A stretch of 47,546 bases of DNA, from positions 1-47,546 of the forward strand of contig JAFVQP010000106.1 of assembly GCA_017504735.1 (NCBI GenBank), written 5' to 3'. The notes under the pieces are model-generated. The model searched no databases and was not told the origin of the DNA. It was given only the letters and a program-made list of their open reading frames with translations. The DNA comes from Clostridia bacterium. GTDB taxonomy: Bacteria; Bacillota_A; Clostridia; Christensenellales; Borkfalkiaceae. Position numbers and translations under genes: made by a program. This document shows, piece after piece, positions 15,304 to 24,624 of this stretch (positions are counted from its first letter, which is position 1; each line of letters opens with the position of its first letter).

Positions 15304-17628
15304 ATGAAAAAAATCGTACCCGAATATTCCTTTTCGGCGGAACAACTGAATATCATTGCAGGGCTCGCTGAGGAAACGGGATTGACGGAGCACATTACAC
15401 GCATTTTATATGCGCGCGGTGTGGATACTGCGGAGAAGATTCAACGCTTTATGCGGCCTTCGGAAAAGAATTTCTTATCGCCTTTTCTTATGAGCGGTAT
15501 GCGTGAAGCGGTAGATTTGATTACGCAGGCGCGCGACGAGGGGAGAACGGTGGCAGTATTTGGCGACTACGACGCGGACGGGATTTGCGCGTCCGCCATC
15601 ATGTATCACGCCTTGAAGGAGTTTGGCATCACACCCCACGTGTATGTACCCGAACGCGCGGACGGTTACGGTTTGTCGGAAGAGGTTGTTGACCGCATTT
15701 TTGAGGAATGTAATCCCGAATTGTTCATTACGGTGGACTGCGGTATCTCTTGTGCAAAAGAAGCACAATATATTTACGAGCTTGGTTCGGACGTAATCGT
15801 TACCGACCACCACGAATTGCCCGAAGTTTTGCCCGATTGCATCGTGGTGAACCCTAAATTAAAGGATGATTATCCCTATGACAATCTTTGCGGCGCAGGG
15901 GTTGCGTTTAAGCTGGCTTGCGCACTGATCGGTGAAGCTGCTTACAAATATCTTGACTTTGCCACCCTTGCAACGGTTGCGGACAGCGTTCCCTTGCTTG
16001 GAGAAAACCGTGATATTGTTACGGAAGGGTTAAAACGTTTCAATACCCGCATCCGTTCTTGTTTTTCGATGTTGTTGGGTAAAAACTTTGACGGAATTAC
16101 TGCGCAAACCTTGGCGTTTAACATAGCGCCTCGTGTAAATGCGGCAGGGCGTATGGGGGATGCACAGGCGGCGTTCCAGCTCTTCATTTCCGATAATGAA
16201 GCGGAAATTTACGAGTTGGCGACCAAGCTTTGCATGTATAATACCGAACGTCAAAAATATTGTGATGATCTTTATACCTCGGCAAAGCAAAAATTGCTTG
16301 AAAAGGGTGCATACGATAACGTGATTATGCTGTCGGACGAAAGTTGGAACACGGGCTTTATCGGGATTGTTGCCGCAAGAATTGCGGAAGAGTACAACCG
16401 TCCGACCTTATTGTTTGTGCACCACGGCGATATGCTGAAAGGGAGTGCGCGCAGTATTGAAAGTGTCAATATTTTTAACGCGTTAAAGAACTGCTCGCAA
16501 TATATTGAGGAATTTGGCGGACACGCGCAGGCGGCTGGTATCAACATTCGTTTTGACCAGTTTGAAGCGTTGGAAAAGGCGCTCAATGAAGAAATCGGTG
16601 CGACTTATACCGCGGAAGATTTTGAACAAGTCATCCCTATCAGTGAAGAAATTACCTCGCATTTCCCTGAAAAGTTTGCACGGGAATTGGTTGCAATGGA
16701 GCCTTACGGCGTAGGGCATCGACGCCCCTTATTTTCCATTTCGGCGGGGGCATGTACGGCGCGACCGGTAAAAGCGATGTCGCCGCACTTGTCTGTGCGC
16801 AGTGATTTTTTAGAGCTTTTGTATTTTTCGGGTGCAAAAAATTTAAAGATTATCGAAAGCGACGTCAAGAAAAAATTTATCTTTGAAATCAACCTGTCTA
16901 AATTTAGAGGCAGAGAATATATTAAGGGCTACGTACGTGATTTGTTGTATGATGGCAGAACGGGACGTGCGGCGGCGGAAAGTATTTTTGCCAACTCGAT
17001 TGCACGTTTCTATGCACCTGCGGTGGATGTGGAGCCCATTGAAATGACGACGGAAGAAATCAAGGCGCTCATCAAGCAAAAGCAGATGGAATGTCCTTAC
17101 GGTTTATGTTTGATTGCTTCCGATAGAAGAACTTTACGTTTTTACGAGGAATTGGAAGGTATGGGTTGCGACCTGTTTTATCCTTCTTCACGCAATCTTG
17201 CAAACGTTTTGGTGGTGTCTCCTGCGGCGGATGCGGACCTGTCTGGGTTTAGAGATTTTATCTTTTTGGATACCCCTTCTGATTTCCATCTAGAAGCAAT
17301 TCGGGGTAGGCAGGTATTTGTTAACCGCGAAATTTGCGGTTACAGTATGTTTGAAACCTTGGACGTGGCGAGGGAGAGCCTTTTGGAAATTTTCTCCGCT
17401 TTGCGCCGTGAAGTAAACAGTCTTTGCGGGGATACAGTGGAAGAGCTTGCCCTTGCATGCGATGGTTTGGGGTTTGACCACAGAGAATTTATTTTTGCCT
17501 TGAATGTCTTTGAGGAGTTGGGGTTGGTTGCCTTTGGTGAAGGGCGATTGACCGTATATCGGGGCGTGAAAGCGGAATTGACCGACTCTAGCATATATAG
17601 AAAGGTTTGCTTGTTACAGCAAAGCTGA
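15304..17628 (+). CDS. recJ: Single-stranded-DNA-specific exonuclease RecJ
   Basis: RecJ degrades single-stranded DNA from the 5' end in recombination and repair. The 774-residue protein has the DHH phosphoesterase motifs VFGDYDADG (85-93), VDCGIS (144-149) and TDHH (167-170), and the DHHA1 motif GGHAQAAG (near 405). A C-terminal extension of about 200 residues is usual in Firmicutes. The gene lies 16 bp upstream of rel, as in many Clostridia (where apt often lies between; it is absent here). The start ATG at 15304 is preceded by GAAGGTC. Confidence 0.93.
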   Translation: MKKIVPEYSFSAEQLNIIAGLAEETGLTEHITRILYARGVDTAEKIQRFMRPSEKNFLSPFLMSGMREAVDLITQARDEGRTVAVFGDYDADGICASAIMYHALKEFGITPHVYVPERADGYGLSEEVVDRIFEECNPELFITVDCGISCAKEAQYIYELGSDVIVTDHHELPEVLPDCIVVNPKLKDDYPYDNLCGAGVAFKLACALIGEAAYKYLDFATLATVADSVPLLGENRDIVTEGLKRFNTRIRSCFSMLLGKNFDGITAQTLAFNIAPRVNAAGRMGDAQAAFQLFISDNEAEIYELATKLCMYNTERQKYCDDLYTSAKQKLLEKGAYDNVIMLSDESWNTGFIGIVAARIAEEYNRPTLLFVHHGDMLKGSARSIESVNIFNALKNCSQYIEEFGGHAQAAGINIRFDQFEALEKALNEEIGATYTAEDFEQVIPISEEITSHFPEKFARELVAMEPYGVGHRRPLFSISAGACTARPVKAMSPHLSVRSDFLELLYFSGAKNLKIIESDVKKKFIFEINLSKFRGREYIKGYVRDLLYDGRTGRAAAESIFANSIARFYAPAVDVEPIEMTTEEIKALIKQKQMECPYGLCLIASDRRTLRFYEELEGMGCDLFYPSSRNLANVLVVSPAADADLSGFRDFIFLDTPSDFHLEAIRGRQVFVNREICGYSMFETLDVARESLLEIFSALRREVNSLCGDTVEELALACDGLGFDHREFIFALNVFEELGLVAFGEGRLTVYRGVKAELTDSSIYRKVCLLQQS

Positions 17629-17644
17629 TTTGGAGTAGAATATT

Positions 17645-19798
17645 ATGTACGAGATGGAACGGATTTTGGAAAAAATTCATGAAGTTTATCTCTCAAACGA
17701 TGAGGAAATGTTGGTGAAAGCGTACAATTTCGCCAAAGACGCGCACGCGAATCAAAAGCGCGCCTCTGGGGAACCGTACTTTATTCATCCTTGCGCAGTT
17801 GCGGACATTTTAATCGATTTGGGCTTGGATGCCGCGACAATTGCCGCGGCGCTTTTGCACGACGTAATTGAGGATACTGGATCGACTGCTGAAGATATTC
17901 AAAGAGAGTTTGGCGACGAGGTTTTGGCACTTGTAAGCAGTGTCACCAAGCTGGAAAAAATTGTTTTTAAATCCAAAGAGGATGAAAATGCGGAAAATTT
18001 CCGTAAAATTTTCGTTGCAATGGCAAAGGACGTGCGTGTTATCATTATCAAGCTCGCCGACCGTTTGCATAATATGCGCTCGCTTAACTTCCTTTCCGCG
18101 GAAAGACAACAGCGTATGGCAAGTGAGACGTTGGATATCTACGCTCCTCTTGCAGGCCGTCTTGGTATCTCGCAAATCAAGTGCGAATTAGAGGATTTGT
18201 GTTTAAAATACCTCGACCCTGAATCGTACGAATATCTTGCCTATCATATCAGCGCAAAATTGTCGGAAAGAAAAGAATTTGTCAACGTAATCGTCGATGA
18301 AATCAAGGTTTTGATGCAAAAAGACGATATCGAGGGTGAAGTTTTTGGCAGAGCCAAGCATTTCTACTCTATCTATAAAAAGATTAAAAATAAGGGAAAA
18401 ACCTTAGAACAGATTTACGATTTAACAGCGGTACGTGTTATCGTAAAGGACATCAAGGAATGTTATACCGTTTTGGGGCGTATCCACGAAAATTGGAAAC
18501 CGATTCCCGGTCGAATCAAGGATTATATCGCGACCCCCAAGCCCAACAAGTATCAATCGTTGCATACGACGGTTATGACCAGCTACGGTCAACCATTTGA
18601 AATTCAAATTCGTACGGAAGAAATGCACCGTATCGCAGAATTTGGTATCGCAGCGCATTGGAAGTATAAGGAAGGTAAAACGGAAGAAGAGACCAATAAC
18701 TTTGAAAACCGTCTTGCTTGGCTTCGTGAGGTAATGGAATGGGAAGGGGATTTGAAAGACTCCCGCGAGTTTATCGACGCCCTGAAAACCGAACTTTACA
18801 GCCACGAGTTGTTGGTGTTTACGCCGCGCGGTAAGGTTATTTCTTTGCCCCCCGAGGCGACGCCGATTGACTTTGCATATGCAATTCACTCGGAAGTAGG
18901 TAATCGCTGTACGGGTGCGCGCGTGAACTCGAAGATAGTGCCTTTGACAACCAAGTTAGAGGTTGGGGACGTGGTGGAAATTATCACTTCGCCCAACTCG
19001 AAAGGCCCTTCGCGTGACTGGTTAAAGTTTATCAAATCTTCCTCCGCAAAGGCGAAGATAAGACAATTCTACAAAAATGAATTGAAGGAAGAAAATATCC
19101 GCATTGGGCAAGTGCGCCTTGAAGATGAAGCCAAGAAGAAGGGGCTTTCCCTCTCGACCTTGCTTACGCCTGAAAGCTTTAAACGCTTGTGCGATAGATT
19201 CTCTTTCACGGCGGAAGAGGAAATGTTTGCGGCGGTGGGCTATGGCTCCATCAGTGTAAATCAAATCTTGTTTAAGCTGATTGACTTCTACCGTAAAGAA
19301 ACGCCGATGGCGTTTGAAATTCACTCTACGGGTGTCAATAAAAACCCCGGCGGCGTATTGATCAACGGTCAAGCGGGGATGCTTGTGCGCTTTGCAGGTT
19401 GTTGTTCGCCTGTACCTGGGGATGAAATTGTGGGGTACACCTCGCGCGGACGTGGGGTGGTTGTACACCGTTGTGACTGTGTAAACGTCAAACATGCCGA
19501 ACAAAACCGCCTGTTGCCTGCTTCTTGGCAAATTGCGGCGGGCGCAAAACAGCGTTATAATGCAAATATTGCCATTCGCGCGACTGACCAAGGCGCGGCA
19601 ATGTCCGTACTTTCGCAGACGGTTTCAGACCTGAAGCTTGGTATTACGGCAGTGAATGGTAGAATTGATAAAAATCACGACGCTATTTTGGAGGCATCCA
19701 TTTCCCTTTCGGATATATCCGAAGTGGATTCGCTGATTAAAAAAATGCAGGCAGATAAGCGGATTTATGAGGTGCATCGTATCACCGCATTATCGTAA
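17645..19798 (+). CDS. Bifunctional (p)ppGpp synthetase/hydrolase Rel
   Basis: Rel makes and degrades the alarmone (p)ppGpp in the stringent response. The 717-residue protein shows the full domain order. The HD hydrolase domain has FIHP (46-49), HDVIED (72-77) and KLADRLHNMR (136-145). The synthetase domain has KHFYSIYKKIKNKG (238-251) and RIKDYIATPKPNKYQSLHT (290-308). A TGS domain (from LLVFTPRGKVISLP), a zinc-finger region (RFAGCCSPVPGDEIVG, VHRCDCVN) and a C-terminal ACT domain follow. Motifs for both activities look intact. It is followed 8 bp later by an MBL hydrolase gene and then hemZ, a classic clostridial order. Names in use are relA, rel and spoT. Confidence 0.95.
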   Translation: MYEMERILEKIHEVYLSNDEEMLVKAYNFAKDAHANQKRASGEPYFIHPCAVADILIDLGLDAATIAAALLHDVIEDTGSTAEDIQREFGDEVLALVSSVTKLEKIVFKSKEDENAENFRKIFVAMAKDVRVIIIKLADRLHNMRSLNFLSAERQQRMASETLDIYAPLAGRLGISQIKCELEDLCLKYLDPESYEYLAYHISAKLSERKEFVNVIVDEIKVLMQKDDIEGEVFGRAKHFYSIYKKIKNKGKTLEQIYDLTAVRVIVKDIKECYTVLGRIHENWKPIPGRIKDYIATPKPNKYQSLHTTVMTSYGQPFEIQIRTEEMHRIAEFGIAAHWKYKEGKTEEETNNFENRLAWLREVMEWEGDLKDSREFIDALKTELYSHELLVFTPRGKVISLPPEATPIDFAYAIHSEVGNRCTGARVNSKIVPLTTKLEVGDVVEIITSPNSKGPSRDWLKFIKSSSAKAKIRQFYKNELKEENIRIGQVRLEDEAKKKGLSLSTLLTPESFKRLCDRFSFTAEEEMFAAVGYGSISVNQILFKLIDFYRKETPMAFEIHSTGVNKNPGGVLINGQAGMLVRFAGCCSPVPGDEIVGYTSRGRGVVVHRCDCVNVKHAEQNRLLPASWQIAAGAKQRYNANIAIRATDQGAAMSVLSQTVSDLKLGITAVNGRIDKNHDAILEASISLSDISEVDSLIKKMQADKRIYEVHRITALS

Positions 19799-19806
19799 GA
19801 GGTTTT

Positions 19807-20430
19807 ATGGAATTGATTACCATTTCGCCCCGTGGATTTGGGGCAAATACGTACGTGTTGACGGAGGACGGCAAAGAGGCACTTATCATCGATCCTTCTC
19901 AACCTCGTATAGAAAGTGAACTGATTAAACGCAGGCTAACGCCTGCGTATGTTCTTTTGACCCATTGTCATTTTGACCACGTGGGCGGTGTTACTGCTTT
20001 GCAGGAAAGTGGGGCAAAAGTGCTTTGCTCGAAGGAAGAGAAATCTTTGGTGGGTACGTCGGCTGACTTATTTGATATGTTTGGCGCACCGAGAAATTAC
20101 TACCATGTGGACGAAACTTTTTCCGACGGCGAAGAAAAGCAGTTGGGGGATTTTCGTGTAAAAATGCTGTTGACCCCTGGACATACGTTGGGCAGCGCTT
20201 GCTACCTAATAACCGCAAAGGATGGGGGCAGGTATTTGTTCACGGGGGATACGCTGTTTGAAAATAGCATCGGTAGGACGGATTTTCCGACGGGAAACAT
20301 CGGGCAAATGCGCGCTTCGTTGCGTAAGCTGTCGGCGCTAGAGGGGGATTATCCCTTATATGCAGGACACAATGATCCTACCACTTTGGAAAAAGAAAGA
20401 AAACAAAACCCTTTTATGCAGGATTTATAA
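19807..20430 (+). CDS. MBL-fold metal-dependent hydrolase (glyoxalase II-like)
   Basis: This 207-residue cytoplasmic metallo-beta-lactamase-fold protein has the metal motif THCHFDH (residues 52-58), LLTPGHTLGSAC, FTGDTLFENSIGRTD and GHNDPTT, the glyoxalase-II-like pattern. Such proteins downstream of rel are common in Clostridia and are often called YcbL- or GloB-like. It lies 8 bp after rel and 2 bp before hemZ. It lacks the C-terminal glutathione-binding domain of true GloB, so the substrate is not known. Confidence 0.88.
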   Translation: MELITISPRGFGANTYVLTEDGKEALIIDPSQPRIESELIKRRLTPAYVLLTHCHFDHVGGVTALQESGAKVLCSKEEKSLVGTSADLFDMFGAPRNYYHVDETFSDGEEKQLGDFRVKMLLTPGHTLGSACYLITAKDGGRYLFTGDTLFENSIGRTDFPTGNIGQMRASLRKLSALEGDYPLYAGHNDPTTLEKERKQNPFMQDL

Positions 20431-20432
20431 AA

Positions 20433-21812
20433 ATGAACTTTACCACCGATTGTCAATTTTTAGAAAATGAACTTTTGGACGTTGTGCGTTTGTTTAAATG
20501 TAGACCCGAAACTTTGGTACACTCTTTTCGCCATGAAGAGGGTGTTTTCTACAATGCATTTGTGGTGGACGGTAAGGAATTTTCCTTTAAAGACGAGGGG
20601 CAGGTATGCGATGAATTAGAATTCAAGAGGTTTGAACGCCGTTTTGCCAAGCTTCGCCTTTATGAAATTTTGTCAAAACTTTACGATGAGAAAATGCCTT
20701 GGGGCGCGCTGACGGGGATACGTCCAACCAAACTTGCGTATATGGAAATGGAAAAGGGGAAGGATTTTACCGACCTATTCCGCCGTATGCAGGTGTCGGA
20801 AGAAAATATCCGTTTGGTGGGGGATATTTTGGAAACACAAAAGGGGATCTATGAGAAAAAGGATGGTAACACCGATCTGTTTGTGTCCATACCTTTTTGT
20901 CCGACGAAATGCGCTTACTGCTCGTTTATTACTGCGCCTATTGATAAAACAAGACACTTTTTGCCTGCGTATTTAAATGCGCTTGAAAAGGAACTTGCGA
21001 CCATTCGTGAAAGCGTGGGGAATTTGCGTAGTGTATATATCGGAGGAGGCACGCCGTTTGCATTAGAAACGGATGAACTTGCCCGTGTGTTGAAGGCGAT
21101 CGATCCCTTGTACAAGGAATTTTCCCCTGCGCGTGAATATACGGTAGAGGCAGGACGCCCCGATGTGTTTAGCGAAGAAAAGTTGGCGCTCTTGAAAGAG
21201 TACGGTGTGACCCGTATTTGTATCAACCCGCAAAGCTTCTCCGATGAAACCTTGCAAAAAATCGGTAGAAGGCATACGGAAGCGGATGTGTACCGCGCGT
21301 TTGAACTTTCGGCGAAATACGGCTTTGACGTCAACGTGGATTTGATTGCAGGCTTGACGGACGAAACCCCTGATGTCTTTGCAAGAAGTGTGCAAAAAGC
21401 GGTCGAAACGGGCGCGGATAATATCACCGTGCATTGTCTTTCTTTGAAGTCGGGTGCGAAATTGAAAGAGGAAACAACCTACCTTGAAAATGATTTCATC
21501 TCGACCATGGTAGCCTCCTCTCGTGAAATCTTGGGTGAAAACGGCTACCTTCCCTATTATATGTACCGCCAAAAATACCAGGTGGGCAATCATGAAAACG
21601 TGGGGTGGACCAAACCAAATAAGGCGTGTGTGTATAACGTGGATATTATGGAAGAAACGGCGGACAATCTTGCCGTAGGCGCAAACGCTGTATCCAAGCG
21701 TGTATTTACCGAAAAGGGTTTGATTACTCGCTTTGCTTCGCAAAAGGATTTGAAAACGTATATTGAAAACGTCGATACGATTATTCAAAAAAGACGAGAA
21801 TTTTTCAAATAA
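20433..21812 (+). CDS. hemZ: HemZ-like radical-SAM protein (coproporphyrinogen dehydrogenase family)
   Basis: This 459-residue radical-SAM protein has an N-terminal domain of about 140 residues with the HemZ-typical WGALTGIRPTKLAY (90-103). The cluster motif CPTKCAYC follows (Cys156, 160, 163), with YIGGGTP and an HRRTEADV-like region (IGRRHTEADVYRAFEL) after it. HemN/HemZ family members use two SAM; HemZ has been linked to anaerobic coproporphyrinogen oxidation, but in many Clostridia no complete haem pathway exists and the role is uncertain. It is the last gene of the recJ-rel-MBL-hemZ run. The start is at 20433, 2 bp after the previous stop. Confidence 0.9.
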   Translation: MNFTTDCQFLENELLDVVRLFKCRPETLVHSFRHEEGVFYNAFVVDGKEFSFKDEGQVCDELEFKRFERRFAKLRLYEILSKLYDEKMPWGALTGIRPTKLAYMEMEKGKDFTDLFRRMQVSEENIRLVGDILETQKGIYEKKDGNTDLFVSIPFCPTKCAYCSFITAPIDKTRHFLPAYLNALEKELATIRESVGNLRSVYIGGGTPFALETDELARVLKAIDPLYKEFSPAREYTVEAGRPDVFSEEKLALLKEYGVTRICINPQSFSDETLQKIGRRHTEADVYRAFELSAKYGFDVNVDLIAGLTDETPDVFARSVQKAVETGADNITVHCLSLKSGAKLKEETTYLENDFISTMVASSREILGENGYLPYYMYRQKYQVGNHENVGWTKPNKACVYNVDIMEETADNLAVGANAVSKRVFTEKGLITRFASQKDLKTYIENVDTIIQKRREFFK

Positions 21813-21846
21813 TTGCAAAAAATAATCAAAAACGGTGTCTTTTTGA

Positions 21847-21875
21847 TTTACATTCGTAAAAGAATGTGTTAAAAT
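21847..21875 (+). promoter_or_regulatory. Sigma-A promoter of rpsO
   Basis: TTTACA (21847-21852), 17 nt and TAAAAT (21870-21875). The resulting leader of about 80 nt before rpsO contains short inverted repeats (for example GAGTGACTC) and could hold an S15 autoregulatory site, but I cannot fold it into a recognised motif. Confidence 0.65.
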
Positions 21876-21961
21876 AGGTGTAACGGCTGTCTGAGTGACT
21901 CGATTCTCCACGGTTGCCCAGCGGTACGAAAAGTATAATTTCCACACAGGAGGATAAAGAA

Positions 21962-22216
21962 ATGGAAAAGAACGAAATTATTGCTAAATTTGCAACGCAC
22001 GAAGGTGACACGGGTTCCCCCGAAGTACAGATCGCACTTTTGACGTATCGTATCAATCACCTTAACGAACACTTGAAGGCTAACAAGCAGGATAACCACT
22101 CCCGCCGCGGTCTTTTGAAGATGGTAGGTAAGCGCCGTGGTCTTCTTGACTACTTGAAGGCGAAAGACATCGAAAGATACAGAGCTATCATCGAAGCGTT
22201 GGGTCTTAGAAAATAA
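21962..22216 (+). CDS. rpsO: 30S ribosomal protein S15
   Basis: S15 binds 16S rRNA early in assembly of the small subunit. The 84-residue product has the conserved core [49 protein letters not shown] and ends ALGLRK. It is a few residues shorter than the usual 88 or so. AGGAGG lies 7 nt before the ATG at 21962, so an upstream in-frame ATG at 21914 is not used. A terminator follows, and then pnp, the usual partner. Confidence 0.97.
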   Translation: MEKNEIIAKFATHEGDTGSPEVQIALLTYRINHLNEHLKANKQDNHSRRGLLKMVGKRRGLLDYLKAKDIERYRAIIEALGLRK

Positions 22217-22229
22217 TGCAAGCACGAAA

Positions 22230-22258
22230 GGGCGGGTTAGTTTAACTCGCTCTTTTTT
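22230..22258 (+). terminator. Terminator of rpsO
   Basis: GGGCGGGTTA (22230-22239) pairs with TAACTCGCTC (22243-22252) with two G-T wobbles, followed by TTTTTT. Confidence 0.8.
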
Positions 22259-22260
22259 GT

Positions 22261-22410
22261 GATAAGTAGGAAAAATTCACACCCTAGCGTATAGGTGTGC
22301 GCGGACAAGCCTTGGCATAAGCTTGCCTTGCGATCTATGCGTGGAACCCCGTCTCCGTCGGGCGACGTTGGCGGACAAGAACAAAAAAGAATTAAAGAAT
22401 AAGGAGATTT
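22261..22410 (+). other. Structured leader of pnp
   Basis: The 160 nt before pnp hold several inverted repeats: CACACC/GGTGTG (22278-22283 with 22294-22299), CAAGC/GCTTG, GCATA/TATGC and CGTC/GACG. The 9-nt direct repeat GCGGACAAG occurs at 22301-22309 and 22371-22379 and brackets the structured part. PNPase messages are autoregulated through their leader in some bacteria, but no known motif is recognised here. Confidence 0.4.
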
Positions 22411-22416
22411 TTAACA

Positions 22417-24516
22417 ATGCCAGATTTGAACAACAGCAAAGTATTTAAGACAAACTATGCAGGTAGAGACCTTATCGTAGAAATCGGTAAGTATGCAGAA
22501 CAGGCAAACGGCGCGTGCTTGGTACGCTGCGGCGACACGGCTGTACACGTATCCGTTTGTATGTCGGAAACGGCAAGAGAGGGTATGGATTTCTTTCCCC
22601 TTTCGGTAGATTTTGAAGAAAAAATGTTCGCCGTAGGTAAAATCCCCGGCGGTTTCAAAAAACGTGAAGGCAGAGCGTCCGATAAGGCGATTTTGATCAG
22701 CCGTTTGATCGACCGTCCTATCCGTCCTCTTTTCCCTAAGGGAATTTTCAACGACGTAGTCGTTACGGCTACCGCACTTTCCGTTGATCCCGACATCGCA
22801 CCCGAACCTATCGCAATGATCGGTTCGTCCGTAGCTTTGTCTATTTCCGATATTCCTTGGGCAGGCCCTACGGGTTCGGTAATCGTTGGTTGCATCGATG
22901 GCAACTACGTAATCAACCCCACCGTTGCTGAAAAGGAAAAGATCACCATTCACCTTTCCTTGGCTGGTACGAAAGACGCAATCTTGATGATCGAAGCAGG
23001 TGCAAAAGAAGTAACCGACGAAGAGATGGTTGGCGCTATTATGTACGGTCACGAAGAAATCAAGAAGGTTTGCGCTTGGATTGAAGAAGAAATCGTACCT
23101 GCAGCAGGTAAAGCAAAGAAAGAAATGGAACTTTACCACATCCCCGAAGATTTGGATGCAGCGGTAAAGGCTTACGGTTATGATAAATTGTTTGCGGCGC
23201 TCGACACGTTTGACCGTCAAGAACGTCAGGCTCGTCAGGCGGAAGCAGAAGCAGATATTATCGCGCATTTCTCGGAAATCTATCCCGACCAAATCCGTGA
23301 AGTGAAGGATTCCATCTACTATATCGTAAAAGGCATCGTACGTGCGAAGATTTTTGAAGGTGTTCGTCCCGACGGTAGAAAGTTGACGGAAGTTCGTCCT
23401 ATTTGGTGCGAACATGGTATTCTTCCTCGCGTACACGGTTCCGCGGTATTCACCCGTGGTCAAACGCAGGCTTTGACGACTTGTACCCTTGGTATGCTCG
23501 GCGAAGCACAGCGCATGGAAGGCCTTGACGAAGAAGAAGAAAAGAGATATATGCATCAATACAACTTCCCCGGTTATTCGACGGGTGAAGCAAAGGCTTT
23601 GAGAAGCCCTGGCCGTCGTGAAATCGGTCACGGTGCATTGGCTGAACGTGCCCTTGTTCCCGTAATTCCCGCTCCCGATCAGTTCCCGTATGCAATCCGC
23701 GTGGTATCCGACATTTTGTCTTCCAATGGTTCCTCTTCGATGGCTTCCGTTTGCGGTTCGACGATGGCGTTGATGGATGCAGGTGTTCCCATTAAAGCAC
23801 CCGTAGCAGGTTGCGCAATGGGTCTTGTAAAAGATGCTGAAACGGGCAAGTACGTTATTATGACCGATATTCAAGGTCTTGAAGACTTCCTCGGGGATAT
23901 GGACTTCAAGGTAGCAGGTACCGATCAGGGTATCACCGCAATCCAAATGGATATCAAGATTAAGGGTATCTCTAAGGAAATCATGTTGGATGCAATTGCA
24001 CAGGCTCAAGATGCTAGAAAGCACATTTTGGGTAAGATGCTTGAATGCATTCCTACCGTTAGCGAAGAATTGTCCGTATATGCGCCTAAGATTGTTACCT
24101 TCAAAATTAACCCTGAAAAGATCGGCGACGTTGTTGGTAAGCAAGGTAAAGTTATCAACAAGATTATCGAACAAACGGGTACGAAGATTGACATCGAAGA
24201 AGACGGTACCGTTTGCATCGCTTGCTATGGCGATATCGCAAATGCAAAGCGTGCACAAGCAATTGTGGAATCGATTGCACACGATCCCGAAGTTGGCGAT
24301 ATGTTCGTAGGTGTGGTTGTGCGTATTCTTTCCAAGGTTGGTGCGTTTGTTGAATTTGCACCTGGCAAGGATGGTATGGTGCATATTTCCAAGCTCTCCG
24401 AACAGAGAGTTAACCAGGTAGAAGACGTATTGAATATCGGCGATAAGGTGAAGGTAGAAATCATCAAGATCGGCGAAAAGGGTATCGATCTTAAGCTGTT
24501 GGAAAAGCTTGACTAA
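22417..24516 (+). CDS. pnp: Polyribonucleotide nucleotidyltransferase (PNPase)
   Basis: PNPase degrades RNA phosphorolytically from the 3' end. The 699-residue protein has the family's usual length and domain order: first RNase PH domain (about 10-140), an alpha-helical linker, second RNase PH domain (about 310-545, with GSSSMASVCGSTMALMDAGVP and MDFKVAGTDQGITAIQMDIKI), a KH domain (about 555-615, KIGDVVGKQGKVINKI) and an S1 domain (about 620-695, GVVVRILSKVGAFVEFAPGKDGMVHIS). AAGGAG lies 10 nt before the ATG. It follows rpsO after a terminator and a structured leader. A strong terminator follows. Confidence 0.97.
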   Translation: MPDLNNSKVFKTNYAGRDLIVEIGKYAEQANGACLVRCGDTAVHVSVCMSETAREGMDFFPLSVDFEEKMFAVGKIPGGFKKREGRASDKAILISRLIDRPIRPLFPKGIFNDVVVTATALSVDPDIAPEPIAMIGSSVALSISDIPWAGPTGSVIVGCIDGNYVINPTVAEKEKITIHLSLAGTKDAILMIEAGAKEVTDEEMVGAIMYGHEEIKKVCAWIEEEIVPAAGKAKKEMELYHIPEDLDAAVKAYGYDKLFAALDTFDRQERQARQAEAEADIIAHFSEIYPDQIREVKDSIYYIVKGIVRAKIFEGVRPDGRKLTEVRPIWCEHGILPRVHGSAVFTRGQTQALTTCTLGMLGEAQRMEGLDEEEEKRYMHQYNFPGYSTGEAKALRSPGRREIGHGALAERALVPVIPAPDQFPYAIRVVSDILSSNGSSSMASVCGSTMALMDAGVPIKAPVAGCAMGLVKDAETGKYVIMTDIQGLEDFLGDMDFKVAGTDQGITAIQMDIKIKGISKEIMLDAIAQAQDARKHILGKMLECIPTVSEELSVYAPKIVTFKINPEKIGDVVGKQGKVINKIIEQTGTKIDIEEDGTVCIACYGDIANAKRAQAIVESIAHDPEVGDMFVGVVVRILSKVGAFVEFAPGKDGMVHISKLSEQRVNQVEDVLNIGDKVKVEIIKIGEKGIDLKLLEKLD

Positions 24517-24536
24517 GCGTTTGATGTGAAAGTGGA

Positions 24537-24568
24537 CGTCCCGACGGCAACGCCGTCGGGACGCTTTT
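24537..24568 (+). terminator. Terminator of pnp
   Basis: A perfect 12-bp stem, CGTCCCGACGGC (24537-24548) with GCCGTCGGGACG (24552-24563), has a 3-nt loop and is followed by CTTTT. Confidence 0.88.
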
Positions 24569-24624
24569 AAATTCGAAAGTCGCAAAATACGGGTAGTACG
24601 TTTTGCGAGATAAGGTGGTGGATT

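Noticed and set aside
22411..24585. Antisense frame of 724 codons opposite pnp
   Set aside because: It mirrors the codon bias of pnp, which has clear PNPase motifs throughout. The antisense product has no recognisable domain.
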